Source: Bacteroidia bacterium
Lineage (GTDB): Bacteria; Bacteroidota; Bacteroidia; Flavobacteriales; Flavobacteriaceae
Direction of reading: 5' to 3'
DNA: 64,000 bases
Assembly: GCA_030427735.1 (NCBI GenBank)
Contig: JAUIBP010000005.1
Location: 280,645-344,644 of the forward strand
Both the position numbers and the translations under genes were made by a program. Positions 29,056 through 38,749 of the stretch are shown piece after piece. The notes below the pieces were generated by a model. It did no database searches. It had not been told where the DNA came from and saw only the letters and a list, made by a program, of their open reading frames with translations. Numbering within the stretch: position 1 is the stretch's first letter; every line of letters begins with the position of its first letter.

Positions 29056-30516
29056 TTAGTATCCTGGATTTTGAGTTAGTCCCGAAATATCAATTTCCTG
29101 TTGCGGAATAGGGAAAACTTCGTGCTTACCAGCTGTAAATCCTTCGATAACATTTGCAGCTTGATTAGTTCTCACCAAATCGAAAAAGTGATGTCCTTCC
29201 ATACTTAGCTCTAAGTTTCTTTGCTCCCAAATTAATTGGGTTAAAGTATTTCCTGAAGCTGTTATATTATGATCTGTATTCCCGAAAGCCCTCTCTACAA
29301 CTTGATTTAAGTAGTCTAAAGCTTTAGTATCATTACCGTTTCTATTATTTGCTTCGGCAGCCATTAATAATACATCTGCATAGCGAATTGCGCGGTAATT
29401 GGTTAAGTAATTTAATTCGGTTTGTGCACCGCTTTCTCCTGCTCGCGGGATGTATTTTTTATTATAATAGCCAGTATGTTTATAGCCTTCTGCATACGAT
29501 GCTCCTGTTTCTGCAGCAAAAGCTTCTATATCTAAAATGGAGGCTTCTTTTCTAGAATCGCCATCATCGAAAGTTGCTACTAGAGTTGGCGTTGGCAGAT
29601 TAAAGCTCCAACCTGTTGCATATTCTGGTCCAGAGAATGCTCTTGGTCCATTATGAATGACCCCAAAATTACCTTCTGTACCCTGTGGAACAAAATCCCA
29701 ATCGTACCATTCTGAATCATTAGAATATTGCACTTCGAAAACAGACTCTGGCCCGTTTTCTCCAGCTTTTAAAAATTGATCTTGGTAATTTGGCACTAAA
29801 CTATAATTGCCAATAACGTTTTCTAACATACTTGCAGACTCGGCAAACTTATCTTGAAACAAATACACTTTACCCAATAAAGCTTGGGCGGCATATTTGG
29901 TAACACGTCCTTTTTGACTTTGTGTGTTTGGCAAAGCACTTATGGCCGTTAATAAATCTAACTCTATTTGCGCATACACATCTGCCTTAGAAGCACGTTC
30001 TAAAGTTCCAGAATCGGTCGCAGTTAATCTGCGTTCTGTAAATAATGGCACATCGCCAAAGAATTTTACCAATTCGAAATAATAATATGCTCTTAAAAAG
30101 TAGACTTCGCCATATAAAGCTTCTTTACCATCAAATTCTAATTTATCTTTATTTTCTTCTAAATAATTAGCGCGATTTATGCCTTCGTATAAAAACCGCC
30201 AGATAGACGTTAAATTATCATTTGTTGGCGTATGGCGCATTTCATCTATTTCCTGAATACCAATAACATCTGTTGCACTTTCTCCTCCACTAAATGAATT
30301 TTCTGATGCAATATCTCCTATCAATACATTTAAATACATCCATTGTAGCGGATCGTAGGTACCAACCACTGCAGATTCGTAATCTTCTTTTGAATAGAAG
30401 TAAGCATCTGCAACAATTTCAAAATTCTCTTTCGCTTCATAATCCACATAGTCTGAACATGCAGAACTTATAAAAAGTATGGCGATTATAAACGGTATAT
30501 GTTTTACTATTTTCAT
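29056..30516 (-). CDS. susD: SusD/RagB-family starch-binding-like outer membrane lipoprotein
   Basis: A 486-residue lipoprotein (lipobox SSAC, Cys20) with the SusD layout: N-terminal helical TPR-like part (YFLRAYYYFELVKFFGDVPLF, the family's most conserved stretch), then the variable glycan-binding region, then the C-terminal NYRAIRYADVLLMAAEANNR and LIWEQRNLELSMEGHHFFDLVR blocks. SusD proteins form the lid of the SusC barrel and deliver oligosaccharides. It follows susC by 11 bp with leader AAATTAAGAAC. Substrate is inferred from the GH16/GH3 genes. Confidence 0.95.
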   Translation of the reverse strand: MKIVKHIPFIIAILFISSACSDYVDYEAKENFEIVADAYFYSKEDYESAVVGTYDPLQWMYLNVLIGDIASENSFSGGESATDVIGIQEIDEMRHTPTNDNLTSIWRFLYEGINRANYLEENKDKLEFDGKEALYGEVYFLRAYYYFELVKFFGDVPLFTERRLTATDSGTLERASKADVYAQIELDLLTAISALPNTQSQKGRVTKYAAQALLGKVYLFQDKFAESASMLENVIGNYSLVPNYQDQFLKAGENGPESVFEVQYSNDSEWYDWDFVPQGTEGNFGVIHNGPRAFSGPEYATGWSFNLPTPTLVATFDDGDSRKEASILDIEAFAAETGASYAEGYKHTGYYNKKYIPRAGESGAQTELNYLTNYRAIRYADVLLMAAEANNRNGNDTKALDYLNQVVERAFGNTDHNITASGNTLTQLIWEQRNLELSMEGHHFFDLVRTNQAANVIEGFTAGKHEVFPIPQQEIDISGLTQNPGY

Positions 30517-30527
30517 GTTCTTAATTT

Positions 30528-33500
30528 TTAAAATTTAACATTTACCCCGATTAACCAAGTTCTTGGTTGCGGATAATTACCTCTATCTACACCAGTATCT
30601 AAAACCCCAGAAGAAATTTCTGGATCGTAACCAGAATAGTCTGTAAAGGTTAATGCGTTTTTAACTTGCGCATAAACTCTTACGCGGCTCATACCTGTTG
30701 CAGTGTTAAAACTGTCTGGTAGTGTATACCCCAACTGAATGTTTTTAATACGAACAAAACTACCATCCTCTACATAGCGGTCTGATGGCCTAATATTGTT
30801 GTTGGTATCTACAAATGTTACTCTGGGTTCTGTTGTACTTGTGCCTTCTCCTGTCCATCTATCTAAAGTAGATGCAAAGCGGTTTGTATAATTCGAGTTG
30901 CGTTCGTAGGCTCTATAAATATCGCCACCAACAGAGGCATATGTAAATACCATAAAGTCGAAGTTTTTATAATCGAAAGCTAAATTCCATCCAATATTAT
31001 AATCTGCAAAAGGGTCGCCAATTTCACCTCTATCATCGGCATTAATAACCCCATCGTTGTTTAAATCTTGGTAGCGAATGTCTCCAGGTTGAGCGCCATC
31101 TTGTGTCGCATGTGCATCAATTTCTGCTTGGTTTTGAAAAATACCATCTGTTTTATAACCGTAAAAGTATCCTGGAGAATAGCCTTCTTCAAAACGAGTT
31201 AAATTAGTATACGGAATGCCGTAACCCGACCCCCAAATAAATTTATCGCCGTTGTTAATTTCTTCAACTTCGTTTGTTGCTGTTGTAAGGTTTACAGATG
31301 TACTAAATCTAAATCCGCCACTTGATGTATCACTATACCCTATCGAAAAATCAAATCCGCTGGATTTTGTTTTTCCAATATTTGCAGCAGGATAGTCTGG
31401 CGTACCTAAATACAAAGACAGTGTTGGACTAAATAATAAATCGTCTACCGTTTTTTGCCAGTATTCGGCAGTTAGGCTTAACCTGCTTTCAAAAAACTTC
31501 ACATCTAAACCTGCATCAAACTGCGTTTGAGTTTCCCAAGTAACATCGTCGTTTGGAATAGATTGTAATGTAGATCCTGTAATTATATTTCCATCGAATG
31601 TATATTTAGGAAATGTAGAAATGGTAGCAAACTGTGGGTCTATATTATCGTTACCTACTGTACCATAACTACTTCGTAATTTTAAATAATTAATGGTTTC
31701 TGAATTCCAAAACGCTTCGTTAGAAATTACCCAACCTAAAGACCCCGCGTAGAAGACTCCAAATTTATTATTCTTACCAAAACTTGTAGATCCATCTACT
31801 CTAGCAGACGCCGATAATAAATATCGTTCTTTAAAGTCGTAATTCATTCTCCCAAAGTAAGACACGTTGCGCTTTACATATTGCCAAGAGCCAGATGTTT
31901 GCGATTCTAAATCTCCAGTAGCTGCGCTAACATCGGCATAATTCCACGAATTAAACGGAATATCTTGTGCATTTGCTGTAACATTACTGCCTTGGTTTTT
32001 TGCAATTGTTAAACCAGCTACGGTTTCAAAACTATGATCTTCACCTATTTTAAAATCGTAGTTACCAAAAAGTTCGTAACTAAAACGGAAATAATTGGTT
32101 CGAGATTCCGATACCCGGTTATGTGTGCTTGTTTCCTCTCCGTCTGGACTTACTGTTACTATAGGAGATAAATCTTCGTTAGCTGTGGTATTATTATGCC
32201 CTACACCATAAAATACTAGTGGTGTAAAATCCTTTCCATAAATGTCTACATAATTATATCCAAATCGCGAGGTAATCTTAAAATTATCTAAAACATCATA
32301 CTGCAATTCTAACTTACCATATAATTTATTGGTATTATTTTTATTGTATGAATTATCTATTAACGCTAATGGGTTTTTAATTTCTTGCGTAATGTTGGTA
32401 CTTGTTCCAAAATTTCCGTTAGCATCGTAGGGCGACACTGTTGGATCGAAATTTATAGCATTAGATAATACGCTGTTTATATTATTTTCAGACAAGCTAC
32501 TACTTTTTATATTAGCGTAACTTGTATTAATAATAGCCACTAATTTGTCTGTTAAATTGGTATTGAAATTAGCTGTTAACGTCGTTCTATCGAAGTACGA
32601 TTTATCTTCGCCACCAACAACACCTTCTTGGGCTAAGTGTCCTGCAGAAATAAAATAAGATGTATTTTCGCTACCACCTGAAGCTGTTAAATTAAAATTA
32701 GTAATTGGTGCTTCAACAAAAACCTGATCTTGCCAATCGGTACCTCTGCCGTAACTTGAAATATCATCGAAAATTAAGCCTTCGCCTGCATTAGAACTGG
32801 CTTCGTTTAAAATACTAACATACTCACTTGCGTTTAAAACATCTATAGTATTGGCAACTTCTTGTATACCTGTAGACGCATCAAAACTAAACACTGTTTT
32901 ATTATTTCTGCCTCCGGATTTTGTCTGCACAAGGATAACTCCATTACCACCAGAAACTCCATAAATTGCAGACAAAGCAGCATCTTTTAATACATTCATC
33001 GATTTAATATCGCCTGGGTTAAGTGCATTTAAATCGTCTAAGGTTTGTTGTACACCGTCTATAACCACTAAAGGGTCTGTACCTGTATACGACGGAATGC
33101 CTCGAATTAATACGGTAGGCTTTGTTCCTGGCGAGCCATTTGCGATAACATTTACACCTGCTGCCTGCCCTTGTAAAGCATCTTCTGCTCTAACCGGCTG
33201 TAAAGTCTCAATGCTCTTTGCATTGACTACCGCAACAGAACCAGATATTTTGCTCACTTTTTGAGTACCATACCCAATAACCAATACTTCGTCCAGCGCT
33301 TGCAAATCTGCCTCTAACTGTACATTTAAAGGATTAGGTGACGAAACAATAATCTCCTGGGTTACGAACCCTAAATAAGAGATAATTAGAATATCGCCAG
33401 AAGCAATATTCGGGATTGTGAAATTCCCATCAAAATCGGTCGTCGTTCCATTAGTTGAACCCTTCACTAAAATAGAAACTCCTGGTAACGGTATGTTGTT

Positions 33501-33593
33501 ATCGTCGTGAATGCTTCCTGAAATAGGAAAGGTTTGTGCATTCACAAAATAACTAACACAACAAAATAAGAGTAATAAAAATTTTGATTTCAT
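30528..33593 (-). CDS. susC: SusC/RagA-family TonB-linked outer membrane transporter
   Basis: A 1021-residue transporter. Signal peptide (to VNAQ), carboxypeptidase-like beta sandwich (about 21-100: ISGSIHDDNNIPLPGVSILV), plug domain (about 108-225, with EALVIGYG-like DEVLVIGYGTQ and VLIRGIPS) and a 22-stranded barrel ending in LIGVNVKF. The SusC-type TonB box region and DGVQQTLDDLNALNPGDI are visible. It imports oligosaccharides across the outer membrane with energy from TonB. As first gene of the operon it sets the promoter; the leader of about 279 bp holds a perfect 14-bp palindrome and other repeats. Confidence 0.95.
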   Translation of the reverse strand: MKSKFLLLLFCCVSYFVNAQTFPISGSIHDDNNIPLPGVSILVKGSTNGTTTDFDGNFTIPNIASGDILIISYLGFVTQEIIVSSPNPLNVQLEADLQALDEVLVIGYGTQKVSKISGSVAVVNAKSIETLQPVRAEDALQGQAAGVNVIANGSPGTKPTVLIRGIPSYTGTDPLVVIDGVQQTLDDLNALNPGDIKSMNVLKDAALSAIYGVSGGNGVILVQTKSGGRNNKTVFSFDASTGIQEVANTIDVLNASEYVSILNEASSNAGEGLIFDDISSYGRGTDWQDQVFVEAPITNFNLTASGGSENTSYFISAGHLAQEGVVGGEDKSYFDRTTLTANFNTNLTDKLVAIINTSYANIKSSSLSENNINSVLSNAINFDPTVSPYDANGNFGTSTNITQEIKNPLALIDNSYNKNNTNKLYGKLELQYDVLDNFKITSRFGYNYVDIYGKDFTPLVFYGVGHNNTTANEDLSPIVTVSPDGEETSTHNRVSESRTNYFRFSYELFGNYDFKIGEDHSFETVAGLTIAKNQGSNVTANAQDIPFNSWNYADVSAATGDLESQTSGSWQYVKRNVSYFGRMNYDFKERYLLSASARVDGSTSFGKNNKFGVFYAGSLGWVISNEAFWNSETINYLKLRSSYGTVGNDNIDPQFATISTFPKYTFDGNIITGSTLQSIPNDDVTWETQTQFDAGLDVKFFESRLSLTAEYWQKTVDDLLFSPTLSLYLGTPDYPAANIGKTKSSGFDFSIGYSDTSSGGFRFSTSVNLTTATNEVEEINNGDKFIWGSGYGIPYTNLTRFEEGYSPGYFYGYKTDGIFQNQAEIDAHATQDGAQPGDIRYQDLNNDGVINADDRGEIGDPFADYNIGWNLAFDYKNFDFMVFTYASVGGDIYRAYERNSNYTNRFASTLDRWTGEGTSTTEPRVTFVDTNNNIRPSDRYVEDGSFVRIKNIQLGYTLPDSFNTATGMSRVRVYAQVKNALTFTDYSGYDPEISSGVLDTGVDRGNYPQPRTWLIGVNVKF

Positions 33594-33627
33594 ATGTTTT
33601 ATGTAATTAGTTTCTGTAAATCTAATG

Positions 33628-33641
33628 TTAACATATGTTAA
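33628..33641. promoter_or_regulatory. palindrome upstream of susC
   Basis: TTAACATATGTTAA is a perfect 14-bp palindrome 35 bp upstream of the susC start codon. It may be an operator or a leader element; the regulator that would bind it is not known. Confidence 0.45.
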
Positions 33642-33808
33642 AGAAAACTAACTAGCCTATACAAAAAACATACAAACACACAAATACAGGTGTTAATATT
33701 GAATATTTAATGGTTAAAATTGCATAGATACTAATATTTACGGAGCATACACAGCCACTTAAATACTATGCTAAAATTTTAAAAAAAATAAATGTTATTT
33801 TTACACAA

Positions 33809-33862
33809 TAACGTTGTAAATCGCCTAATGTTGAGGTAATGTTGTAGTGATTTGTAATATTG
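33809..33862. promoter_or_regulatory. cluster of four TAAYRTTG motifs between regulator and susC
   Basis: TAACGTTG (33809), TAATGTTG (33826), TAATGTTG (33837) and TAATATTG (33855) form a direct-repeat cluster with spacings of 17, 11 and 18 bp. It lies past the regulator stop and about 215 bp before susC. It could be the regulator's binding region; this is a guess from position. Nothing coding is seen in the 279-bp gap. Confidence 0.35.
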
Positions 33863-33872
33863 TAAAGGTCTT

Positions 33873-36680
33873 TTAAACCTCTAAAATATACTCAACAAGA
33901 CTTTTCTCGTGCGGCAGATTCATTTTCTTTCTTAAACGGTATCGTTTAATCTCAACACTTCGCACAGAGATATTTAACAACGGTGCTATTTCTTTTGATG
34001 TTAAGTTTAAACGTAAGTAAGCACAAAATTTTAAATCGTTGGGTGTTAATTTAGGATGTAGTTTATGTATCTTTTTCAAAAAGTCTTTATCTGCATTATT
34101 AAATGCCTCTTGAAAGAAATCCCAATCTTTTGTATTGTTAATGTTTTTATCGATATTTTTAATAACAGGTTTTAACTCTGCTTCTTTATTTATTTCCAAC
34201 AAATCTTTTTTCAAACTGCTCAATAGCTCATTTTTCTTAATAAGACTCATAGTAGCAATTGCCAATTCGTTATTTTTACTTTCTATATCCTTTCTTAATT
34301 GTTTGTTGTTTAAAGCCATTAATTTTTGCTCGTTTTCTAAATTAATAAGCTCCAGTTTCTTTTCATTTCGCTTAATTAAATCGGCCTTTTGCTTTTTATA
34401 TTTTTTTCTAGAATACGAATCGATTACATATAATATCGTTAAAAACCCAACAAAATATACCGCTAACGTCCAATTAGAAATGTACCAAGGCCTATTAATT
34501 TTAAAGCTATAACTAGCATTGTTTGTTAAAGTATTAGACACGACAGCCCTGACATTAAATGTATAATCGCCATACGGTAAATTCTCAAAAAACACTGTGT
34601 TTTTATCTGACAGCTCAGACCATTCTTCATAACCAGGAATAAGTTGATATTGATATCTGGACATCATAAACTTATCAAAATCTGGAATACTATAAGATAT
34701 TTTTAAGTTGTTCTGTTTATAATTAAAAGATTCGATAGCTTCAGGATAAACAGGCAAAGCTTCTAAAGCACTATTTTTTTCTCCCAATGCTACCGCATTT
34801 ATGGCAACACGGTTATGCTCTTCTGTTACTTTTAACAAATTTAACCGTAAATACCCGTTTGTAGTGCCCAACAAATAGTGCTCATTGTTTAAAGGGAAAA
34901 CATTCTCGTAACTCACCATTGTTTTTCGCAATGCTACTGGTATTGCAATACTTTTTATTTCTAAGTGATTATCTATACTATTAGGATAAAAATAATTGAT
35001 GTTATGCTTGGTAAAAAACCAAAGTTTATCTGATTTTACAGGAATTAATTTACCTGACACATAATCGTCCTTTAAGAACAATGACGATAAAAGCGAATCT
35101 TTCTTAAAATCACCCAAACGACTATCGTATTTAAAAATACCGCTGTTTGAAGCATATAAAACCTGATTTCTAAATTTTGCTAAACTTGAACTTTTAGCCT
35201 GAGACAGCACCTTACTTGTTTCTAGATGGTTTACTTTGTAAAACGTTTCATCTATTTCTAATTTATAGACGCCTTTATACTCATGATTTACCCACACTGT
35301 ATTAGGCCCAGAAAACTCGAAAAAACGTGTAGAAATATCAAAACCATCAATTTTATTACGCACGCTCCAATGTCCGTTGTTAAACTCCAAAACATGCAAC
35401 CCATTATAATTACCTTGAATTAACAATTTGCTATTTTCAATCGGGACAGGTTTTATTTGCCAGCTTCCGCCAATAGCACTAATTCTATTTGCAGTACCAT
35501 TTTTAATTTCAAAAGTCCCCAAATCATGCCCACATAATAACGTTTCGTTAAAAACTTCCAAACACAATACTTGCCCGTCTGTACCTTCAACAAACTTAAA
35601 ATCTGAATTGGTATTAAGTGGCTTATAAAACACACCGTGATTAGTACCTAAATATAAATTATTCTCAAAAATTTGTGACGCATAAACAGTTCCCAAAACA
35701 CCTTTATCATCGTAATAAATAGTAACTGGCGACTTTAAGTTAACGCAATCAATACCATTATCTAAACCAAGCCATACATTGTTATCGTTATCTTCTAGCA
35801 TGGTTAAAACCGTATTGTTGTGCAAGCCTTTTTCCTGATCGATGTTTAAAAGAATTTCTCCATAAGGGCTTATTTGTATTAAACCCGATGCAATAGTCCC
35901 TAATAAGATTGTACTGTCCTGTAATTGTACTGAACTATAAATAGATACCCCCTGCAAGACTTCTGAGGCCAATTTTGAAGCCTTCGCACCAGCATCATTA
36001 ATTTCGAAAAAACCATTATTTCTGGTTAGAAAAACCAACGAATTCTGATTTTCAAAGATATTTATAACCAAATCATTTTTAAAATCTTCGGCTTTAACCA
36101 GCAAACGCTTCTTACCATTTTCCAAGCTGTAAATACCTTCATTAACAACATGAAAATATATGGTATTAGACACCTTAAAAAGCTTTGTTATGTTTTTTGA
36201 AGACGATAAGGATTTAAAGCTTTCATCCTTTACATTATAAAAATAAATACTATTAAACGATTGAAACAAAATCCAATCTTCGTACGCTACAATATTCCAA
36301 ATTTGTTCATCTTCTTTAAGTTTAAATCCCAATTTAGATTGTAAAGACGAGTACTGCAATATGCCACGCTCGTCTGCCTCGTAAAAACCAAAATCCATAT
36401 ACAAGCCCACATAAATTTTATTATTTATACAGTTTACAGATCGGATTATTGAATGGTTTGGCGAATCGTACAACGTCCAATTTTCGCCATTAAACTCTAA
36501 TAAACCAGCGTTATTGGCGGCATAAATAAACTTATTTTTAGCCTGACATAACATCCAATTTTGATTTTCGGCTGCGTACTCTTGAGGAGAGAAATTTTTT
36601 ATAGGAGGTAATTCCTGCCCAACCCCTTCAAAAATGAGCAAAAAGAAACAGACAAAAAAGCAGAAAATAAAAGCTTTCAA
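33873..36680 (-). CDS. membrane-tethered beta-propeller/Y_Y_Y regulator with LuxR-type HTH
   Basis: A 935-residue regulator: signal peptide or anchor (1-22), a periplasmic two-component-regulator-type propeller region (about 25-620), a Y_Y_Y domain (about 655-730: YQYQLIPGYEEWSEL, NLPYGDYTFNVRA), one transmembrane helix (about 735-755), a coiled coil (about 758-845) and a C-terminal LuxR/GerE HTH (about 875-935: LTPNDLKFCAYLRLNLTSKEIAPLLNIS split by eye). There is no histidine kinase or receiver domain, so the sensor probably acts on DNA directly from the membrane. Position directly upstream of susC suggests it controls the operon. Confidence 0.9.
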   Translation of the reverse strand: MKAFIFCFFVCFFLLIFEGVGQELPPIKNFSPQEYAAENQNWMLCQAKNKFIYAANNAGLLEFNGENWTLYDSPNHSIIRSVNCINNKIYVGLYMDFGFYEADERGILQYSSLQSKLGFKLKEDEQIWNIVAYEDWILFQSFNSIYFYNVKDESFKSLSSSKNITKLFKVSNTIYFHVVNEGIYSLENGKKRLLVKAEDFKNDLVINIFENQNSLVFLTRNNGFFEINDAGAKASKLASEVLQGVSIYSSVQLQDSTILLGTIASGLIQISPYGEILLNIDQEKGLHNNTVLTMLEDNDNNVWLGLDNGIDCVNLKSPVTIYYDDKGVLGTVYASQIFENNLYLGTNHGVFYKPLNTNSDFKFVEGTDGQVLCLEVFNETLLCGHDLGTFEIKNGTANRISAIGGSWQIKPVPIENSKLLIQGNYNGLHVLEFNNGHWSVRNKIDGFDISTRFFEFSGPNTVWVNHEYKGVYKLEIDETFYKVNHLETSKVLSQAKSSSLAKFRNQVLYASNSGIFKYDSRLGDFKKDSLLSSLFLKDDYVSGKLIPVKSDKLWFFTKHNINYFYPNSIDNHLEIKSIAIPVALRKTMVSYENVFPLNNEHYLLGTTNGYLRLNLLKVTEEHNRVAINAVALGEKNSALEALPVYPEAIESFNYKQNNLKISYSIPDFDKFMMSRYQYQLIPGYEEWSELSDKNTVFFENLPYGDYTFNVRAVVSNTLTNNASYSFKINRPWYISNWTLAVYFVGFLTILYVIDSYSRKKYKKQKADLIKRNEKKLELINLENEQKLMALNNKQLRKDIESKNNELAIATMSLIKKNELLSSLKKDLLEINKEAELKPVIKNIDKNINNTKDWDFFQEAFNNADKDFLKKIHKLHPKLTPNDLKFCAYLRLNLTSKEIAPLLNISVRSVEIKRYRLRKKMNLPHEKSLVEYILEV

Positions 36681-36754
36681 ATTATAGTTTTAAGTTAGTT
36701 ATAAATGCAATTAACAAATTATATTTTAAAACACCTGTAGACTTTAACCTTTGG

Positions 36755-36797
36755 ACACAAAAAAAGGAGAAAACATTGTTTCCTCCTTTTTTTGTGT
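36755..36797 (-). terminator. strong hairpin terminator between symporter and regulator genes
   Basis: Arms ACACAAAAAAAGGAG and CTCCTTTTTTTGTGT, extended with one mismatch to the ATT loop. The U-run suits both strands; it lies 17 bp after the symporter stop, so it ends that transcript and separates it from the regulator gene. Confidence 0.88.
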
Positions 36798-36814
36798 GTT
36801 TTATCATTATCTAT

Positions 36815-38467
36815 TTAATTCCAGAACAAACTGTAAAGCGCTACCAAAATAATCATTACGGTAAAGGCGCCAACATTAAATACAGGCCCTGTTTTAAACA
36901 CCGATTTGGATAACGGAATCCCTTTTTCGTCATCTGCACCTTTATGTTGCCATAAACTCACTACAGCAATAACTATCATGGTTAAAATTAAAGTATATCC
37001 CATTTGATCCATAAATGGTACATCTACAAAAAGAGGACTTGTAGACCAGCCTTTAGGCGCTACTTTAAAATACATCGCGATTGGAATTGAAGCTAAAGCT
37101 CCAACAATAGCAGCTTTGTTGGTTGTTTTTTTCCAAAACAAACCTAATAAGAAAACCGCTAAAATTCCAGGACTTACTATACCTGTATATTCTTGTATAA
37201 ACTGAAACGCCTGATCTATACCACCTAACAAAGGCGCCATAATACAAGCGATTATTAAAGCTACCGCAGCAGAAATTCTACCCATATTTACCGTTTGCTT
37301 CGCACTGGCATTTTTATTAATGTATTGCTTATAAATATCCATAGTGAAAATGGTTGAAGTAGAATTTAGCATAGAGGCTAAAGACGATACAATGGCCGCT
37401 GCCAATGCAGCAAAAGCCACACCTTTTAATCCTGTTGGTAAGAACTGTAACAACCACGGATAAGCTTTATCCGCTTGATCTACAGATGGTAGATTCTTTA
37501 AACCAGCTTCTCCTAAACTAGCTAAAATCTCTGGATTATTTACCATTACATACGCCGCAATTCCAGGAATTACAACAATTAAAGGAATAACCAACTTTAA
37601 AAAAGCGGCTAACAAAATACCTTTCTGAGCTTCTTTTAAAGATTTAGCCGCTAATGTACGCTGTATGATGTACTGATTGAAACCCCAATAATACAAATTG
37701 GCAACCCACAATCCACCTACTAAAACTCCTATTCCCGGTAAATTTTTATATTCAGGGTTGGATTTGTCTAAAATCATTGCAAAACGTTCTGGTACGGCTT
37801 CATAAACTGTTTTAACACCTTCAATCATACCTTGTCCTCCAGATACCGTATTTAAAGCTAAGTAAGTCGTAGCTAGACCTCCAAGTACTAAAAACACCAC
37901 TTGAATAACATCTGTCCAAGCCACTGCAGAAAGTCCTCCATATAACGAGTAAGCCGCTGCAAAAAGCGCTAATCCAATAACACCATACATCATAGGAATA
38001 CCCATAATGGTTTCTAAAGCTAACGCACCTAAATACAGCACAGAAGCTAAATTTACAAACACATACAATGCTATCCAGAATACTGCCAATATGGTTTTTA
38101 AATTTGTAGAATAACGTTTTTCTACAAATTCCGGAATGGTATACAATCCTTTTTCAATAAAAATGGGTAGAAAAAATTTACCCACAATAAGTAAGGTTAA
38201 AGCCGCCATCCACTCGTAAGAAGCTATGGCCAATCCTGAAGCAAATCCAGAACCTGACATACCAATAAACTGCTCGGCAGAAATATTAGCTGCAATTAGC
38301 GAGGCACCAATAGCCCACCATGGTAAAGATTTTCCTGCCAAAAAATAATCTTCGGCACTCTTTTCGTGACCTTTTTTATCTCTGGACATCCACAGCCCTA
38401 CTCCTAAAATAAGAATGGCATAGGCAACAAAAATAAAATAGTCTAAGAATTCAAATTGAGTTGTCAT
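36815..38467 (-). CDS. sodium/solute (sodium/glucose type) symporter, SSS family
   Basis: A 550-residue inner-membrane protein with about 14 hydrophobic helices. SSS-family blocks are visible: YFLAGKSLPWWAIGASLIAANISAEQFIGMSGSGFA at the N-terminus (split here: the core is GASLIAANISAEQ), SLYGGLSAVAWTDVIQ, and LASMLNSTSTIFTMDIY near the sodium site. Length and motifs resemble vSGLT-type sugar transporters. In this position it most likely imports glucose released by the GH3 enzyme. It has its own promoter region and terminator, so it is regulated separately from the susC operon. Confidence 0.92.
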   Translation of the reverse strand: MTTQFEFLDYFIFVAYAILILGVGLWMSRDKKGHEKSAEDYFLAGKSLPWWAIGASLIAANISAEQFIGMSGSGFASGLAIASYEWMAALTLLIVGKFFLPIFIEKGLYTIPEFVEKRYSTNLKTILAVFWIALYVFVNLASVLYLGALALETIMGIPMMYGVIGLALFAAAYSLYGGLSAVAWTDVIQVVFLVLGGLATTYLALNTVSGGQGMIEGVKTVYEAVPERFAMILDKSNPEYKNLPGIGVLVGGLWVANLYYWGFNQYIIQRTLAAKSLKEAQKGILLAAFLKLVIPLIVVIPGIAAYVMVNNPEILASLGEAGLKNLPSVDQADKAYPWLLQFLPTGLKGVAFAALAAAIVSSLASMLNSTSTIFTMDIYKQYINKNASAKQTVNMGRISAAVALIIACIMAPLLGGIDQAFQFIQEYTGIVSPGILAVFLLGLFWKKTTNKAAIVGALASIPIAMYFKVAPKGWSTSPLFVDVPFMDQMGYTLILTMIVIAVVSLWQHKGADDEKGIPLSKSVFKTGPVFNVGAFTVMIILVALYSLFWN

Positions 38468-38497
38468 ATTAATAATTAGTTTGGTTTGTATTGAGTC

Positions 38498-38534
38498 GCG
38501 GTAAATATAGGAAAATCTAATAACGTTTTACCGC
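38498..38534. promoter_or_regulatory. dyad GCGGTAAA/TTTACCGC around the symporter promoter
   Basis: Eight-base arms at 38498-38505 and 38527-38534 have centres 29 bp apart. One arm overlaps a minus-strand TATATTTA (38509 to 38502) that fits a -7 box about 35 bp before the symporter ATG. This layout fits an operator. Confidence 0.45.
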
Positions 38535-38628
38535 AGGCCATCAGAATACTTCTTTCTAAAACACTTAAAAACATCTATAACAGAAGTCTGTATTTTAAAA
38601 AAGGCTATCTAACTGACAGCCAAATCTT

Positions 38629-38642
38629 AAACGATATCGTTT
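38629..38642. promoter_or_regulatory. perfect palindrome AAACGATATCGTTT
   Basis: A 14-bp palindrome in the divergent region between the symporter and lipocalin genes, about 160 bp from the symporter and 108 bp from the lipocalin start. Its AACG...CGTT form is like LacI-family operators. No LacI-type gene is in the window. The 282-bp gap holds no gene that I can see. Confidence 0.45.
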
Positions 38643-38749
38643 TCGTAAGTTTATCTGCGTGTGCATTTAAGTCAATAAAAGATGCTTTACAAAACCTTTT
38701 TTAAGCTTTTATAAACTAATATTACCATATTTAAAATGAAATACAAATT

